DNA from: Streptomyces sp. AC550_RSS872
Lineage (GTDB): Bacteria; Actinomycetota; Actinomycetes; Streptomycetales; Streptomycetaceae
NCBI RefSeq assembly: GCF_019049285.1
Contig: NZ_JAGMUL010000045.1
Location: 1-64,000, forward strand
Reading direction: 5' to 3'
Length of the DNA: 64,000 nucleotides
Positions 44,238 through 52,088 of this stretch are shown here, one piece after another (the first letter of the stretch is position 1; every line of letters begins with the position of its first letter). A program made the translations under genes and the position numbers. The notes beneath the pieces were generated by a model. It was not told where the DNA came from. It saw only the letters and a program-made list of their open reading frames with translations, and made no database searches.

Positions 44238-44507
44238 ATGTCGGAGATCAACGGCTGGACCAATCCGCTGCGCGCCCCCAGGACCGCCGCCTCCCACGCA
44301 TCGCGGGCCCGTCCGGGCTCGTCATCTTCGGCGTCACCGGCGATCTGTCCCGCAAGAAGCTGATGCCCGCCGTCTACGACCTCGCCAACGGCGGCCTGCT
44401 GCCTCCGGGGTTCTCTCTCATCGGCTTCGCGCGCCGCGACTGGGAGGACGAGGACTTCGCACAGATCGTCCACGACTCGGTCAAGGAGCACTCCCGTACG
44501 CCGTTCC
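44238..44507 (+). pseudogene. zwf: Truncated glucose-6-phosphate dehydrogenase
   Basis: The ATG at 44238 begins MSEINGWTNPLR, the usual Streptomyces zwf start. A one-base loss near 44277 shifts the frame. The next frame reads RRLPRIAGPSGLVIFGVTGDLSRKKLMPAVYDLAN, with the NADP-binding G-x-T-G-D-L, through DFAQIVHDSVKEHSRTPF at about 44507. The remaining about 420 residues, including the catalytic His and substrate site, are gone and are replaced by transposase debris. The locus cannot make G6PDH. Streptomyces usually have a second pentose-phosphate cluster that would supply it. Confidence 0.88.
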
Positions 44508-44508
44508 A

Positions 44509-44697
44509 GCCGCAGTCCGGACAGGCCGGCGGCTGCCCACACGACGACGCCCCCAAAGCGACTCTCTCCTCTGTGGCGTGCACCGCCGTGACACGCACAT
44601 CGATCCCGGGAAACAGCACATCCTCGACCGCGGCAGCCCCCACACCAGGGCTATCCCCACGAGAAAACGTTCCCGCAGTCGCACGCCGACCTGGCAT
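44509..44697 (-). mobile_element. ISL3-family transposase N-terminal remnant
   Basis: On the minus strand the residues VEDVLFPGIDVRVTAVHA, followed by RVALGASSCGQPPACPDCG, match the start of ISL3-type transposases, whose zinc-binding region begins C-P-x-C-G. The similarity stops at CPDCG exactly where zwf sequence resumes (44507/44509), marking a recombination junction. The initiating codon is uncertain. Confidence 0.6.
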
Positions 44698-44737
44698 TCA
44701 CGGAATCGCGGCCTGAACCAATTACACGACGTTCCAC

Positions 44738-44926
44738 ACAGACCCGGAAGCGCCCGTAGACGGTCGACCAGGGCCCGAAATCGCCGGGCATCTCACGCCA
44801 CTGCGCGCCTGTCTTGAACCGCCAGGTCACACCCTCAAACTGATCCCGCAGCCGCTCAGGGTGCGGGCCGTACTCGCCCATCGGCAGATGCGGCTCGATC
44901 CACTGCCGTTGCGCCCCCGGGCACAT
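44738..44926 (-). mobile_element. IS5-family (DUF4096) transposase N-terminal remnant
   Basis: Minus-strand residues QRQWIEPHLPMGEYG, GVTWRFKTGAQWREMPGDFG and PWSTVYGRFRVC are the DUF4096 N-terminal block of IS5-type transposases (W..I.P, tG..WRdlP...GpW.tvy.RF). It ends at about 44738, and unrelated sequence and then the ISL3 remnant follow. Only about 63 residues remain of about 270. Terminal inverted repeats were not found. Confidence 0.75.
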
Positions 44927-45057
44927 CGACCGAGCGGCCCGCCTCCTGACCGGCAGGTCAGTACGAGCGGGTCCACCCCAAGTCCGTGACCAATCACATA
45001 CGTTGTGCGTAGCCGTCCGGTAGCGGACTGTCAGTCCTTGCCCCTAGGCTTGTCCGC

Positions 45058-45237
45058 ATGTCCCCCCATTCCTTAGGCCCTGGTTCCGTGCGGTCTGCTG
45101 CCGAGGTGAACGAGGAGATTCGCGCCCTGTGGCTGCGCGCGGGCGGCTCGCTGTCCGCTCAGGAGCGCGCGGAGTACGAGCTGTTGGTGGTCGAGTGGGC
45201 GGCCGCCATCCGCGGTGAGGTCATCGAGGCGGCCTGA
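45058..45237 (+). CDS. Small conserved acidic/helical protein (59 aa)
   Basis: The frame from the ATG at 45058 to TGA at 45235 encodes 59 residues: a Ser/Pro-rich start, then SAAEVNEEIRALWLRAGG, SLSAQERAEYELLVVEWAAAI. Two amphipathic helices are predicted. Similar small proteins of unknown function occur in many Streptomyces genomes. No clear ribosome site is present, so it may be leaderless or use a weak site. It precedes the CPT-like kinase by 36 bp and is probably co-transcribed with it. Confidence 0.6.
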   Translation: MSPHSLGPGSVRSAAEVNEEIRALWLRAGGSLSAQERAEYELLVVEWAAAIRGEVIEAA

Positions 45238-45273
45238 GACAGGCCCGCGGCCCCTGTGCCTAAGATCCACTCC

Positions 45274-45897
45274 ATGGAGCATCTGGATCACGTACCCGCT
45301 CGCCGTGGCCTCGTCATCTTCCTGAACGGCACGTCCAGTTCGGGCAAGTCGAGCATCGCCGCCGAGCTGCTGCGGATCCTCGACGAGCCGTATTTCCATC
45401 TGCCCGTCGACGCCTTCCACGCGATGCGCTCCAGCACCGCGGTCCCGCCGGACCAGCTCGCGACCGTCCTCCACCGCACCTGGCAGGGCTTCCACCGTGC
45501 GGTCGCCGGCATGGCCGCGGCCGGCAACCACGTCGTCGTCGACCATGTGTTGAGCGCCGAGTGGCGCCTCAGGGACTGTCTGTCGCTCTTCGTTCCGCAG
45601 GACGTCGTTCTCGTCAAGGTGCACTGCGCCCCGGAGGAACTGGAGCGCCGGGAGCGCGAGCGGGGCGACCGGCCGGCCGGTCTCGCCGCCGCCCAGTCGG
45701 CGCAGGTGCACGCACACGGCGTCTACGACGTGGACTGCGACACCACCCACACCACCCCGCAGGAATGCGCCCGCCGCATCAAGGACTTCCTGGGCGACCG
45801 CCCCACACCCACCGCCTTTGAACGGCTGCGTGCCAGGGTCGACCGGCAGTCGCTCCAGTCCGGGCCTGATCAGAGCGACGCGGCGTTTCGGGCCTGA
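45274..45897 (+). CDS. Chloramphenicol phosphotransferase-like P-loop kinase
   Basis: This 207-residue protein has the P-loop LNGTSSSGKSSIAAELL (about residues 18-34), DEPYFHLPVDAFHAMR, and VVDHVLSAEWRLRDCL, which match the CPT family. CPT phosphorylates the antibiotic's primary hydroxyl in the S. venezuelae producer; most homologues have unknown substrates. The ATG at 45274 is chosen over a GTG at 45256, although neither has a good ribosome site. The last codons lie in a 28-bp repeat that supplies the stop. Confidence 0.85.
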   Translation: MEHLDHVPARRGLVIFLNGTSSSGKSSIAAELLRILDEPYFHLPVDAFHAMRSSTAVPPDQLATVLHRTWQGFHRAVAGMAAAGNHVVVDHVLSAEWRLRDCLSLFVPQDVVLVKVHCAPEELERRERERGDRPAGLAAAQSAQVHAHGVYDVDCDTTHTTPQECARRIKDFLGDRPTPTAFERLRARVDRQSLQSGPDQSDAAFRA

Positions 45898-45939
45898 TCA
45901 GAGCGACACGGTGTTCCGGGCCTGATCAGAGCGACGCGA
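45861..45939. repeat. Three tandem 28-bp units carrying stop codons for both converging genes
   Basis: CGGGCCTGATCAGAGCGAC recurs at 45861, 45889 and 45917 (28-bp period), with GCGGCGTTT-like spacers that vary at a few bases. Each unit contains TGATCA, which reads TGA on either strand. The CPT-like gene ends at the TGA of unit 2 (45895-45897), and the converging gene ends at the TGA of unit 3 (45926-45928 on the minus strand). Confidence 0.92.
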
Positions 45940-47059
45940 GTGCCTTGTCCACGCGCCGCAACGCGCCCTGGTGCGTGCCCCATCGGCTCAGGGTCTCCAA
46001 CTCCGCCCGTGCCGCCCGGTCCCCGATCCGGGCCAGCGCCGCGATGCCCGCCTCGGCCACATGGGGTGAGCGGGGAGAGTCTCCCGACCGGTGGTCCAGG
46101 GAGGTCTCGACGAGGCCGACGAGGGCTTCGGTGGTGTCCGGTCGAGGCGGCAGGAGCGACAGCATCCAGGCAAGTCCGCGCAGCACATGGGAGTTGAAGG
46201 GATCCAGACACGCGTTCACGTCGAAGTGGACGTGCGGATGACCGACCAGGGGGGAGGTCCGGTCCAGGGGGACCAGCTCCAACCACCTGAGCACCGCCCG
46301 TCGCGCTTCCTCGGGGCCCACGGCGTCCAGCAGCGCCGATCCGGTCCGTCTCCACTTGGCCGACGGTGCGTCGGCCGTCGCCGGTGCCGGATGCTCCAGC
46401 AGCCGCAGCCACGACTCTCCTCCCGCGGTGGCTTCCTTGAGAGCCGCGTCGGCCCAGGGCTCACCGGGATTGAGCACCGGGCCGGGGAGCCGCGCGAGCA
46501 GGTCCCGCATGCCGGGTTCGGCGGCGTTCGCAGCTGCCTGGGTGCGGCGGTGACCCGGCAGGTTCGCGGCCGCGCCGGTGCGCCGGAAGGCAGCCAGGAC
46601 GGCCGGGTCGGGGGTGCGACCGGCGGCGAGTTCCGCGTCGGCCAGTTCCCAGATCCGGTGGGTCGACCAGACGAGGTACTGGTCGCGCAACCCGGAGAGC
46701 TGCTCCTGGCGTTCGGCGGCCAACAGGCCCCCGTCGAGTCCACGGGCGACTCCGGACGCCACCATGAGCAGTTCGGTGCGGAAGTACTCCAGGTCCCGTC
46801 TGAACTCCTCGGCCGACCAGACGCCTTCCACGCGGGCGTGCCACCGCGCCCATATCCCGGCGAGCTCCAGCCGGTCCTGGTCGGGCAGTGCCCGCAGCAG
46901 TTCCATGTTCTCGGAACCCACGCCCGTCATGGACCCGTTGTAACAGGCGGCCCGCATCACGGCGCGCGACAGCTCCGGCAGATCGCCGCGTTCGGCGAGG
47001 GTCCGGTACTCGGCGGCCTGTTCCGTCAGGAGCTGCGTGTTCCCCATCCATCTGGTCAT
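45926..47059 (-). CDS. Hypothetical protein, alpha-helical (HEAT-repeat-like)
   Basis: This 377-residue protein has no family I can name. It is soluble and Ala/Leu/Arg-rich, with helical pairs such as DLLARLPGPVLNPGEPWAD and AGIAALARIGDRAARAELETL near the C-terminus, the latter like HEAT/PBS-lyase repeats. I chose the ATG at 47059 (MTRWMGNTQLLTEQAAEY); an earlier frame start at 47113 adds 18 residues of low-complexity sequence. It diverges from a SnoaL-like gene. Codon bias is normal for the window, so it is probably real. Confidence 0.7.
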   Translation of the reverse strand: MTRWMGNTQLLTEQAAEYRTLAERGDLPELSRAVMRAACYNGSMTGVGSENMELLRALPDQDRLELAGIWARWHARVEGVWSAEEFRRDLEYFRTELLMVASGVARGLDGGLLAAERQEQLSGLRDQYLVWSTHRIWELADAELAAGRTPDPAVLAAFRRTGAAANLPGHRRTQAAANAAEPGMRDLLARLPGPVLNPGEPWADAALKEATAGGESWLRLLEHPAPATADAPSAKWRRTGSALLDAVGPEEARRAVLRWLELVPLDRTSPLVGHPHVHFDVNACLDPFNSHVLRGLAWMLSLLPPRPDTTEALVGLVETSLDHRSGDSPRSPHVAEAGIAALARIGDRAARAELETLSRWGTHQGALRRVDKALASL

Positions 47060-47127
47060 GGTCGACAGCGTAGGAGGGGCCACTGACAACGAACGCGTCG
47101 AATATCGCTGCACGCCCTCTTGGCTCC

Positions 47128-47652
47128 GTGCACCACATGCCCAACACTGAGCCGATGACGCAGCGTGTGGAGCTCGCCACCCTGAGGGACCGCATGGCGG
47201 TCGACGGAATGATCACCGACTACGCGGTGGCCGTGGACGACGGCGACTGGGAGGCCTACCGAAGCCTGTTCGCCCCCGGCGGACGCGCGGACTACCGCTC
47301 GGCCGGCGGCATCGAGGGGGACGCGGGGAGCGTCGCCGACTGGCTGGCCGAGAGCATGCGGCTGTTCTCGATGCGGCAGCACCTCATCGTCAACCGGAGG
47401 GTGCGCTTCGGGATCCTGGAACAGGACACCGGCGACACGGCCCGGGTGCAGGCCGACTACATCAACCCGATGCGCTTCGCCGGGAACGGCGATGGCTCCG
47501 GCGCCCACTCCTCCGCCCCCGACTTCGTGTGCGGCGGCCGCTACGCCTTCGCGCTGCTGCGCACGGACGCCGGCTGGCTGCTGCGCGAGGTGGTCGTCCA
47601 GGAGAAATGGCGCCGGCTGCCCGATCGGATCACGCCCGCGATGATCGACTGA
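47128..47652 (+). CDS. SnoaL-like / NTF2-fold protein
   Basis: This protein of about 174 residues has the pattern LRDRMAVDGMITDYAVAVDDGDWEAYRSLFAPGG, the first helices of the SnoaL_4/NTF2-like cone fold. QHLIVNRRVRFG and WLLREVVVQEKWRR form the strand ends of the fold. Members act as polyketide cyclases, steroid isomerase-like enzymes or dioxygenase beta subunits; many are uncharacterised. Starts at 47128 (GTG) or 47137 (ATG) are both possible. It is followed by lnt with an 87-bp gap. Confidence 0.85.
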   Translation: MHHMPNTEPMTQRVELATLRDRMAVDGMITDYAVAVDDGDWEAYRSLFAPGGRADYRSAGGIEGDAGSVADWLAESMRLFSMRQHLIVNRRVRFGILEQDTGDTARVQADYINPMRFAGNGDGSGAHSSAPDFVCGGRYAFALLRTDAGWLLREVVVQEKWRRLPDRITPAMID

Positions 47653-47739
47653 GGCACGCCGGTCCCGGGCCCACGGCCCACTGTCCCGTTGTCAGTGCCT
47701 GTGAGCACACTGGAAGCACCACGGGGTAGGAGGTGATGC

Positions 47740-49326
47740 ATGAAGACGATCAGCCACTGGCTCGCCTCCCCGTGGCGCCGCTCGGTCGCCGCCGCCCTGG
47801 CCGGGGCGCTGCCCGTGCTCGCCTTCCCCGAGCCGTCGTGGTGGTGGTTCGCGTACGTCGCCCTGGTCCCCTGGACGGCGCTGCTCCGCTCCGCGCCGAC
47901 CGGGAAGCGGGCGCTGTACGACGGCTGGTGGGGCGGGTTCGGGTTCATGCTGGCGATGCACCACTGGCTGCTGCCGAATCTCCATGTGTTCACGTTCGTC
48001 ATCGCCGCCCTGCTCGGTGCGCTGTGGGCGCCCTGGGGCTGGCTGGTGCGCCGCTTGTTGCCCGCGCGGCCGTCCCCGGGGCGGGTCGCGGCGGCCCTCG
48101 TCGTCCTGCCGTCCGGTTGGCTGCTGATCGAGCTCGTCCGCTCCTGGCAGGGGCTGGGCGGACCATGGGGTGTGCTGGGCTCCAGTCAGTGGGAGGTGGA
48201 GCCCGCGCTGCGGCTCGCCTCGGTGGGCGGGGTGTGGCTGATCGGCTTCCTGGTGGTGGCCGTCAATGTCGCGGTCGCCGTGCTGGTGGCGGTGCGCCGA
48301 TGCCGCGTCGCCGCGATGGCCGGCCTCGTCGCCACGGCCGTCGCCGCGTCGGCCGCCTGGGTGTGGTCCCCGCGGCCCGACGTCAAGGACCGGGTCCGGA
48401 TCGCGGTCGTCCAGCCAGGTGTCATACAGGGTGGGACCAACGCCCCCGACCGACGGTTCGACCGGGAGGAGCAGCTCACCCGCGAGCTGGCCGGCCAGGG
48501 CGCCGACCTGATCGTCTGGGGTGAGAGCAGCGTCGGCTACGACCTCGACGACCGGCCCGACTTCGCGCGGCGCCTCGCGGCCCTGTCCCGGGAGACAGGG
48601 GCGAACATCCTGGTCAACGTGGACGCGCGGCGCTCCGACAGGCCCGGCATCTACAAGAGCTCGATCCTCGTCGGCCCGGACGGCCGGACCGGCGCCCGCT
48701 ACGACAAGATGCGGCTGGTCCCCTTCGGGGAGTACATACCGGCCCGCTCGCTGCTGGGCTGGGCCACCTCCGTGGGCGAGGCCGCGGCCGAGGACCGCAG
48801 GCGCGGCACGGAACAGGTCGTGATGAACGCCGGGCACGGCCTGCGGATCGGCCCGATGGTCTGCTTCGAGTCCGCGTTCTCCGACATGAGCCGCAACCTC
48901 GTCGACGACGGCGCCCAGATCCTGGTCGCCCAGTCGGCGACGTCGACGTTCCAGCAGAGCTGGGCCCCTGAGCAGCACGCCTCGCTCGCCGCACTGCGCG
49001 CCGCCGAGACGGGCCGGCCGATGGTGCACGCGACCCTGACCGGCGTCTCCGCGGTGTACGGCCCGAGCGGGCAACGCATCGGTTCCTGGCTCGGCACGGA
49101 CGCGAGCACGAGCGCGGTCTTCGAGGTGCCGTTGGCCGACGGCGTCACCCCGTACGTCCGCTTCGGCGAGTGGCCGGTGTACGCGGCACTGCTGATCATG
49201 GTCGCCTGGTGCGCGACCGAGGGCGTACGGGTACAGCGCCTACGGCTCAGGCGGCGGCCCGCTCCAGGACCGCGCGAACGACCCGCTCACCCCTCACACG
49301 GCTCGCCGGCCCGCCCCGGACACTGA
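47740..49326 (+). CDS. lnt: Apolipoprotein N-acyltransferase
   Basis: This 528-residue membrane enzyme adds the third acyl chain to lipoproteins. Six or so N-terminal helices (LAFPEPSWWWFAYVALVPW, WGGFGFMLAMHHWL) precede the nitrilase-type catalytic domain with Glu in LIVWGESSVGYD, Lys in RYDKMRLVPFGEY and Cys in MVCFESAFSD (near residues 261, 323 and 375). All three are present, so it should be active. The ATG at 47740 follows TAGGAGGTGATGC. Streptomyces often carry two Lnt copies; this may be either. Lipoproteins at 51459, 53483, 58309 and 20142 are potential clients. Confidence 0.94.
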   Translation: MKTISHWLASPWRRSVAAALAGALPVLAFPEPSWWWFAYVALVPWTALLRSAPTGKRALYDGWWGGFGFMLAMHHWLLPNLHVFTFVIAALLGALWAPWGWLVRRLLPARPSPGRVAAALVVLPSGWLLIELVRSWQGLGGPWGVLGSSQWEVEPALRLASVGGVWLIGFLVVAVNVAVAVLVAVRRCRVAAMAGLVATAVAASAAWVWSPRPDVKDRVRIAVVQPGVIQGGTNAPDRRFDREEQLTRELAGQGADLIVWGESSVGYDLDDRPDFARRLAALSRETGANILVNVDARRSDRPGIYKSSILVGPDGRTGARYDKMRLVPFGEYIPARSLLGWATSVGEAAAEDRRRGTEQVVMNAGHGLRIGPMVCFESAFSDMSRNLVDDGAQILVAQSATSTFQQSWAPEQHASLAALRAAETGRPMVHATLTGVSAVYGPSGQRIGSWLGTDASTSAVFEVPLADGVTPYVRFGEWPVYAALLIMVAWCATEGVRVQRLRLRRRPAPGPRERPAHPSHGSPARPGH

Positions 49327-49347
49327 ACGCGGACCGGCGCCGGCGGC

Positions 49348-50253
49348 TCAGACAGCCTGGTCCTCGACCGCCCGCACGACCCGCTCGCACAACTCGTGCG
49401 TCGCCAGCGCGTCCCGGGCGCTGAGCACCTTGCCCGCGCGCACCGCGTCGAGAAAGGCCAGCACCGCCTGCTCGATGCCACGCTGCCGGGCCACCGGGAC
49501 CCAGTCCCCACGCCGGCGTGCGGTCGGCTGACCCTTGTGGTCGATGATCTCGGCGAGGTTGAGGACCTGGCGCTTGGTGTCCTGTCCGGACACCTCGAGG
49601 ATCTCCTCGGCCGAGCCGCTGAGCCGGTTCATCACACCGAGCGCGGTGAAGCCCTCGCCGGCGAGCTGGAGCACGACATGGTGCAGGAGCCCGCCCTCGA
49701 CGCGGGCGCGCACGGTCACGTCGACGACCGGGCCGGGCACGAGGAAGCGCAGCGTGTCCACGACGTGGACGAAGTCGTCCAGGATCATCGAGCGCGGCTC
49801 TTCCGGCAGCCCGATCCGGTTCTTCTGCATGAGGATCAGCTCGCGCGGATGGTCGGCGCACTGTGCGTAACCGGGCGCGTAACGCCGGTTGAAGCCGACG
49901 GCGAGGCTCACGTTCCGCCGCTCGGCCAGTGCCACCAGCCGCTCGGACTCGGCGAGTTGGTACGCGAGCGGCTTGTCGACGTACGTCGGCACGCCCGCCT
50001 CCAGGAGCCGGGTCACGATCTCCGGGTGCGCGAAGGTGGGCGCGTGCACGAACGCGGCGTCGAGGCCCTGCGCGAGGAGCGAGTCGAGGTCGGAGTGCCG
50101 CTGCCCGGCCGGGAGGTGAAGGGTGTCGGCGACCCGGGTGAGCGTGGCGGGCGTACGGGTCTGCAGATGAAGTTCGACCCCGGGCTGGACGCCGAGCACC
50201 GGAAGGTAGGCCTTCTGCGCGATGTCACCGAGTCCGATGCAGCCGACCTTCAC
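49348..50253 (-). CDS. Gfo/Idh/MocA-family oxidoreductase
   Basis: This 301-residue dehydrogenase starts with GTG at 50253 (GAGGAGAACACCCC upstream). It has the dinucleotide-binding KVGCIGLGDIAQKAYLP and the catalytic-lysine motif TYVDKPLAYQLAESE, with VGFNRRYAPGY after it. It is short for the family (usual 330-390), but both domains are present. It converges on lnt. The frame is open far upstream because a monooxygenase remnant lies in the same frame; the ribosome site shows where translation really starts. Confidence 0.88.
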   Translation of the reverse strand: MKVGCIGLGDIAQKAYLPVLGVQPGVELHLQTRTPATLTRVADTLHLPAGQRHSDLDSLLAQGLDAAFVHAPTFAHPEIVTRLLEAGVPTYVDKPLAYQLAESERLVALAERRNVSLAVGFNRRYAPGYAQCADHPRELILMQKNRIGLPEEPRSMILDDFVHVVDTLRFLVPGPVVDVTVRARVEGGLLHHVVLQLAGEGFTALGVMNRLSGSAEEILEVSGQDTKRQVLNLAEIIDHKGQPTARRRGDWVPVARQRGIEQAVLAFLDAVRAGKVLSARDALATHELCERVVRAVEDQAV

Positions 50254-50309
50254 GGGGTGTTCTCCTCTGTGGGTTGCCTGCCGGGGTCTGCCTGGAAGCA
50301 TACGGCCGC

Positions 50310-50721
50310 TGCGGGGGCCGCCAGTCGTGTTCCGTACGGCGATCCCGGCGCGGCTGGTCATCAGGTTGCGGCGGGCGACCTTGACGGCCTGACGGGCGAC
50401 GGTGGTCGTACGCGGGAGGCGTGCTGCCGTGTAGGCGGCGAGGTCGCCGCAGTGGTGGGCGAGGACCACCGCGTCCTCGATGGCCTGGTTGCCGCCCTGG
50501 CCGAGCGTGGGCGGCATGGCGTGCGCGGCGTCTTCGACCAGGACGACCCGGCGGAGGTGGTGGCCGGGCAGCGGCTCGGCGATGTGGTGGACGTCGTGGC
50601 GCAGCACGTCCTCGGGGCGGGCGGCGGCGAGGATCGCGGGGATCGGGTCGTGCCAGTCGCCGTAGCGGTCCAGCAGCTCGGCCTTCTCGTCGTCGGGGGC
50701 GTGCTCCGCCGCGGAGTGATC
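50310..50721 (-). pseudogene. C-terminal fragment of an FAD-dependent monooxygenase
   Basis: About 135 residues resemble aromatic-ring-hydroxylase-type flavoproteins: AELLDRYGDWHDPIPAILA, then HHLRRVVLVEDAAHAMPPT and LGQGGNQAIEDAVVLAHH, the third FAD motif (usually GDAAH, here EDAAH). It then runs to ARLPRTTTVARQAVKVARRN and stops being recognisable. The N-terminal GxGxxG FAD fold and most of the substrate domain are absent, and no start is present. Confidence 0.8.
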
Positions 50722-50833
50722 GCCGCGGCGTAGGCGCGAACTGCTCGACGCAATGTTCGGCCAGGGCGTGCCCGCAACCGGCCGACCGTAAAACCCCTCG
50801 TCAACCGGCCCGAGCTGAGCGAGGATGCGACGC

Positions 50834-51346
50834 ATGACGATCGAACGCCATGAGCCCTCCACCACCGCCGACGAGCGCACGATGCTGGAGGGCTGGCTGG
50901 ACTACCACCGGCAGACCCTCGCCCAGAAGTGCGAAGGCCTGACGGACACCCAGCTCAGGACCGCCTCCGTGGAGCCGTCCGAGCTGACCCTGATGGGGCT
51001 GGTGCGGCACATGGCCGAGGTGGAGCGGGGCTGGTTCTGCCAGGTGCTCATGGACGATGACCCGGGGCCGATCTATTTCTCCGAGGAGGATCCGGACGGC
51101 GAGTTCCACCTCACCGAGACGGACACCTGGGAGGAGGCTTACGCCACCTGGCAGGCCGAGATCGACATCGCCCGGCGCAACGCGGCCGGCTTCGGTCTGG
51201 ACGACCTCTCCAAGGGCAGGAGCAGGCGCAGCGGCGAGCAGTTCAACCTGCGCTGGATCCTCACCCACATGATCGAGGAGTACGCCCGCCACAACGGCCA
51301 TGCCGACCTGGTCCGCGAGCGCATCGACGGCGCCACCGGCGACTGA
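50834..51346 (+). CDS. DinB-superfamily protein (DUF664)
   Basis: This 170-residue protein has the DUF664 pattern: ERTMLEGWLDYHRQTLAQKCEGLTDTQL, then LTLMGLVRHMAEVERGWF (first metal His) and LRWILTHMIEEYARHNGHADLVRE (two more His). DinB-fold enzymes are thiol- or mycothiol-dependent transferases with a three-His metal site. The ATG at 50834 is chosen over 50825 because MTIERHEP follows GAGGATGCGACGC at suitable spacing. It is monocistronic and ends at a perfect hairpin. Confidence 0.9.
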   Translation: MTIERHEPSTTADERTMLEGWLDYHRQTLAQKCEGLTDTQLRTASVEPSELTLMGLVRHMAEVERGWFCQVLMDDDPGPIYFSEEDPDGEFHLTETDTWEEAYATWQAEIDIARRNAAGFGLDDLSKGRSRRSGEQFNLRWILTHMIEEYARHNGHADLVRERIDGATGD

Positions 51347-51370
51347 CGTCAGCGGCGGCGGGAGCACACC

Positions 51371-51403
51371 CTCCGAACGGGGTCAGAGATCACCCGTTCG
51401 GAG
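51371..51403 (+). terminator. Perfect 11-bp stem-loop after DUF664 gene
   Basis: CTCCGAACGGG (51371-51381) and CCCGTTCGGAG (51393-51403) are exact complements with an 11-base loop, beginning 25 bp after the stop codon. Confidence 0.8.
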
Positions 51404-51458
51404 CAACGTCACCTTCTCCCCTGTCCCAACGGCCCCTGGAACCAGCAGAGTTGCGCGC

Positions 51459-51950
51459 GTGCATCGAACGACGACGACCGCAACGCTCCTGGTCACCGTG
51501 GCTGTCTCGGCCCTCGCGGGCTGTACGACGGTGCAGTACCGGCCGCCCTCCGGTGGGCCGGCGGTACCGTCCCAGCCTCCGGCGCCACGACCGATCGGGT
51601 CCATGGATCCCGAGGTCGTGCAGGCGCCTGCCCGCGAGGCCCTGACGCTCATCGAACCGTCCCGCCGCCCGGCCCCGACCACGCCCGCGTCCCCCACCGC
51701 ACCGGAACGCACACCTCCTGGCCCGCGCTCGCACCCCCACCCTCGTCCCGAGCACCGGGAACCCCGCCACCAGGGTCTCGACCGCCCCGAACGGCCGCAG
51801 GTCGAGATCCCCGACGTGTCGGAGTCCGTCCGCAGGGAGGCCCCGGGAAACCCGGGGAAGGCGGACGTGTGCGCGCTGGGGAAGAAGTACGGCGGCTGGA
51901 GGCCGGACAGCCCGGAGTCGAAGATCTGCGAGCAGACGTACGGCCGTTGA
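51459..51950 (+). CDS. Small Pro-rich lipoprotein
   Basis: From the GTG at 51459 the frame encodes 163 residues: a short basic start, a hydrophobic segment and a lipobox VSALAGC (Cys at about residue 22). A Pro/Arg-rich linker follows, with a conserved end ADVCALGKKYGGWRPDSPESKICEQTYGR that has two Cys and could form a disulfide. It is probably a cell-surface lipoprotein of unknown function; the Cys-containing tail resembles those on several Streptomyces secreted proteins. A weak ribosome site (AGCAGAG) makes the start uncertain. Confidence 0.7.
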   Translation: MHRTTTTATLLVTVAVSALAGCTTVQYRPPSGGPAVPSQPPAPRPIGSMDPEVVQAPAREALTLIEPSRRPAPTTPASPTAPERTPPGPRSHPHPRPEHREPRHQGLDRPERPQVEIPDVSESVRREAPGNPGKADVCALGKKYGGWRPDSPESKICEQTYGR

Positions 51951-51955
51951 GACAC

Positions 51956-51981
51956 GAGCGGGCCGCACCCACAGCCCGCTC
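51956..51981. terminator. Stem-loop after the lipoprotein gene
   Basis: GAGCGGG (51956-51962) pairs with CCCGCTC (51975-51981) over a 12-base loop, directly after the stop at 51950, and is followed by a C-rich tract. Confidence 0.55.
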
Positions 51982-52088
51982 CCCCACCTTGCCCCGCCCG
52001 CCCTCCACGCCGAGCGGCACGCACCGGCAGCGACACCAGCCGCTGCCGCCGCGGGCGCGGGCACCGCACGGGACTTTCAAGACACCCC

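Noticed and set aside
45274..45897. Chloramphenicol resistance gene of the classical type
   Set aside because: CPT-like P-loop proteins are common in actinobacteria with other or unknown substrates; specificity cannot be read from the sequence.
45861..45939. Possible small CRISPR array
   Set aside because: The three 28-bp units are contiguous, with only a few mismatches and no unique spacers; it is a tandem repeat.
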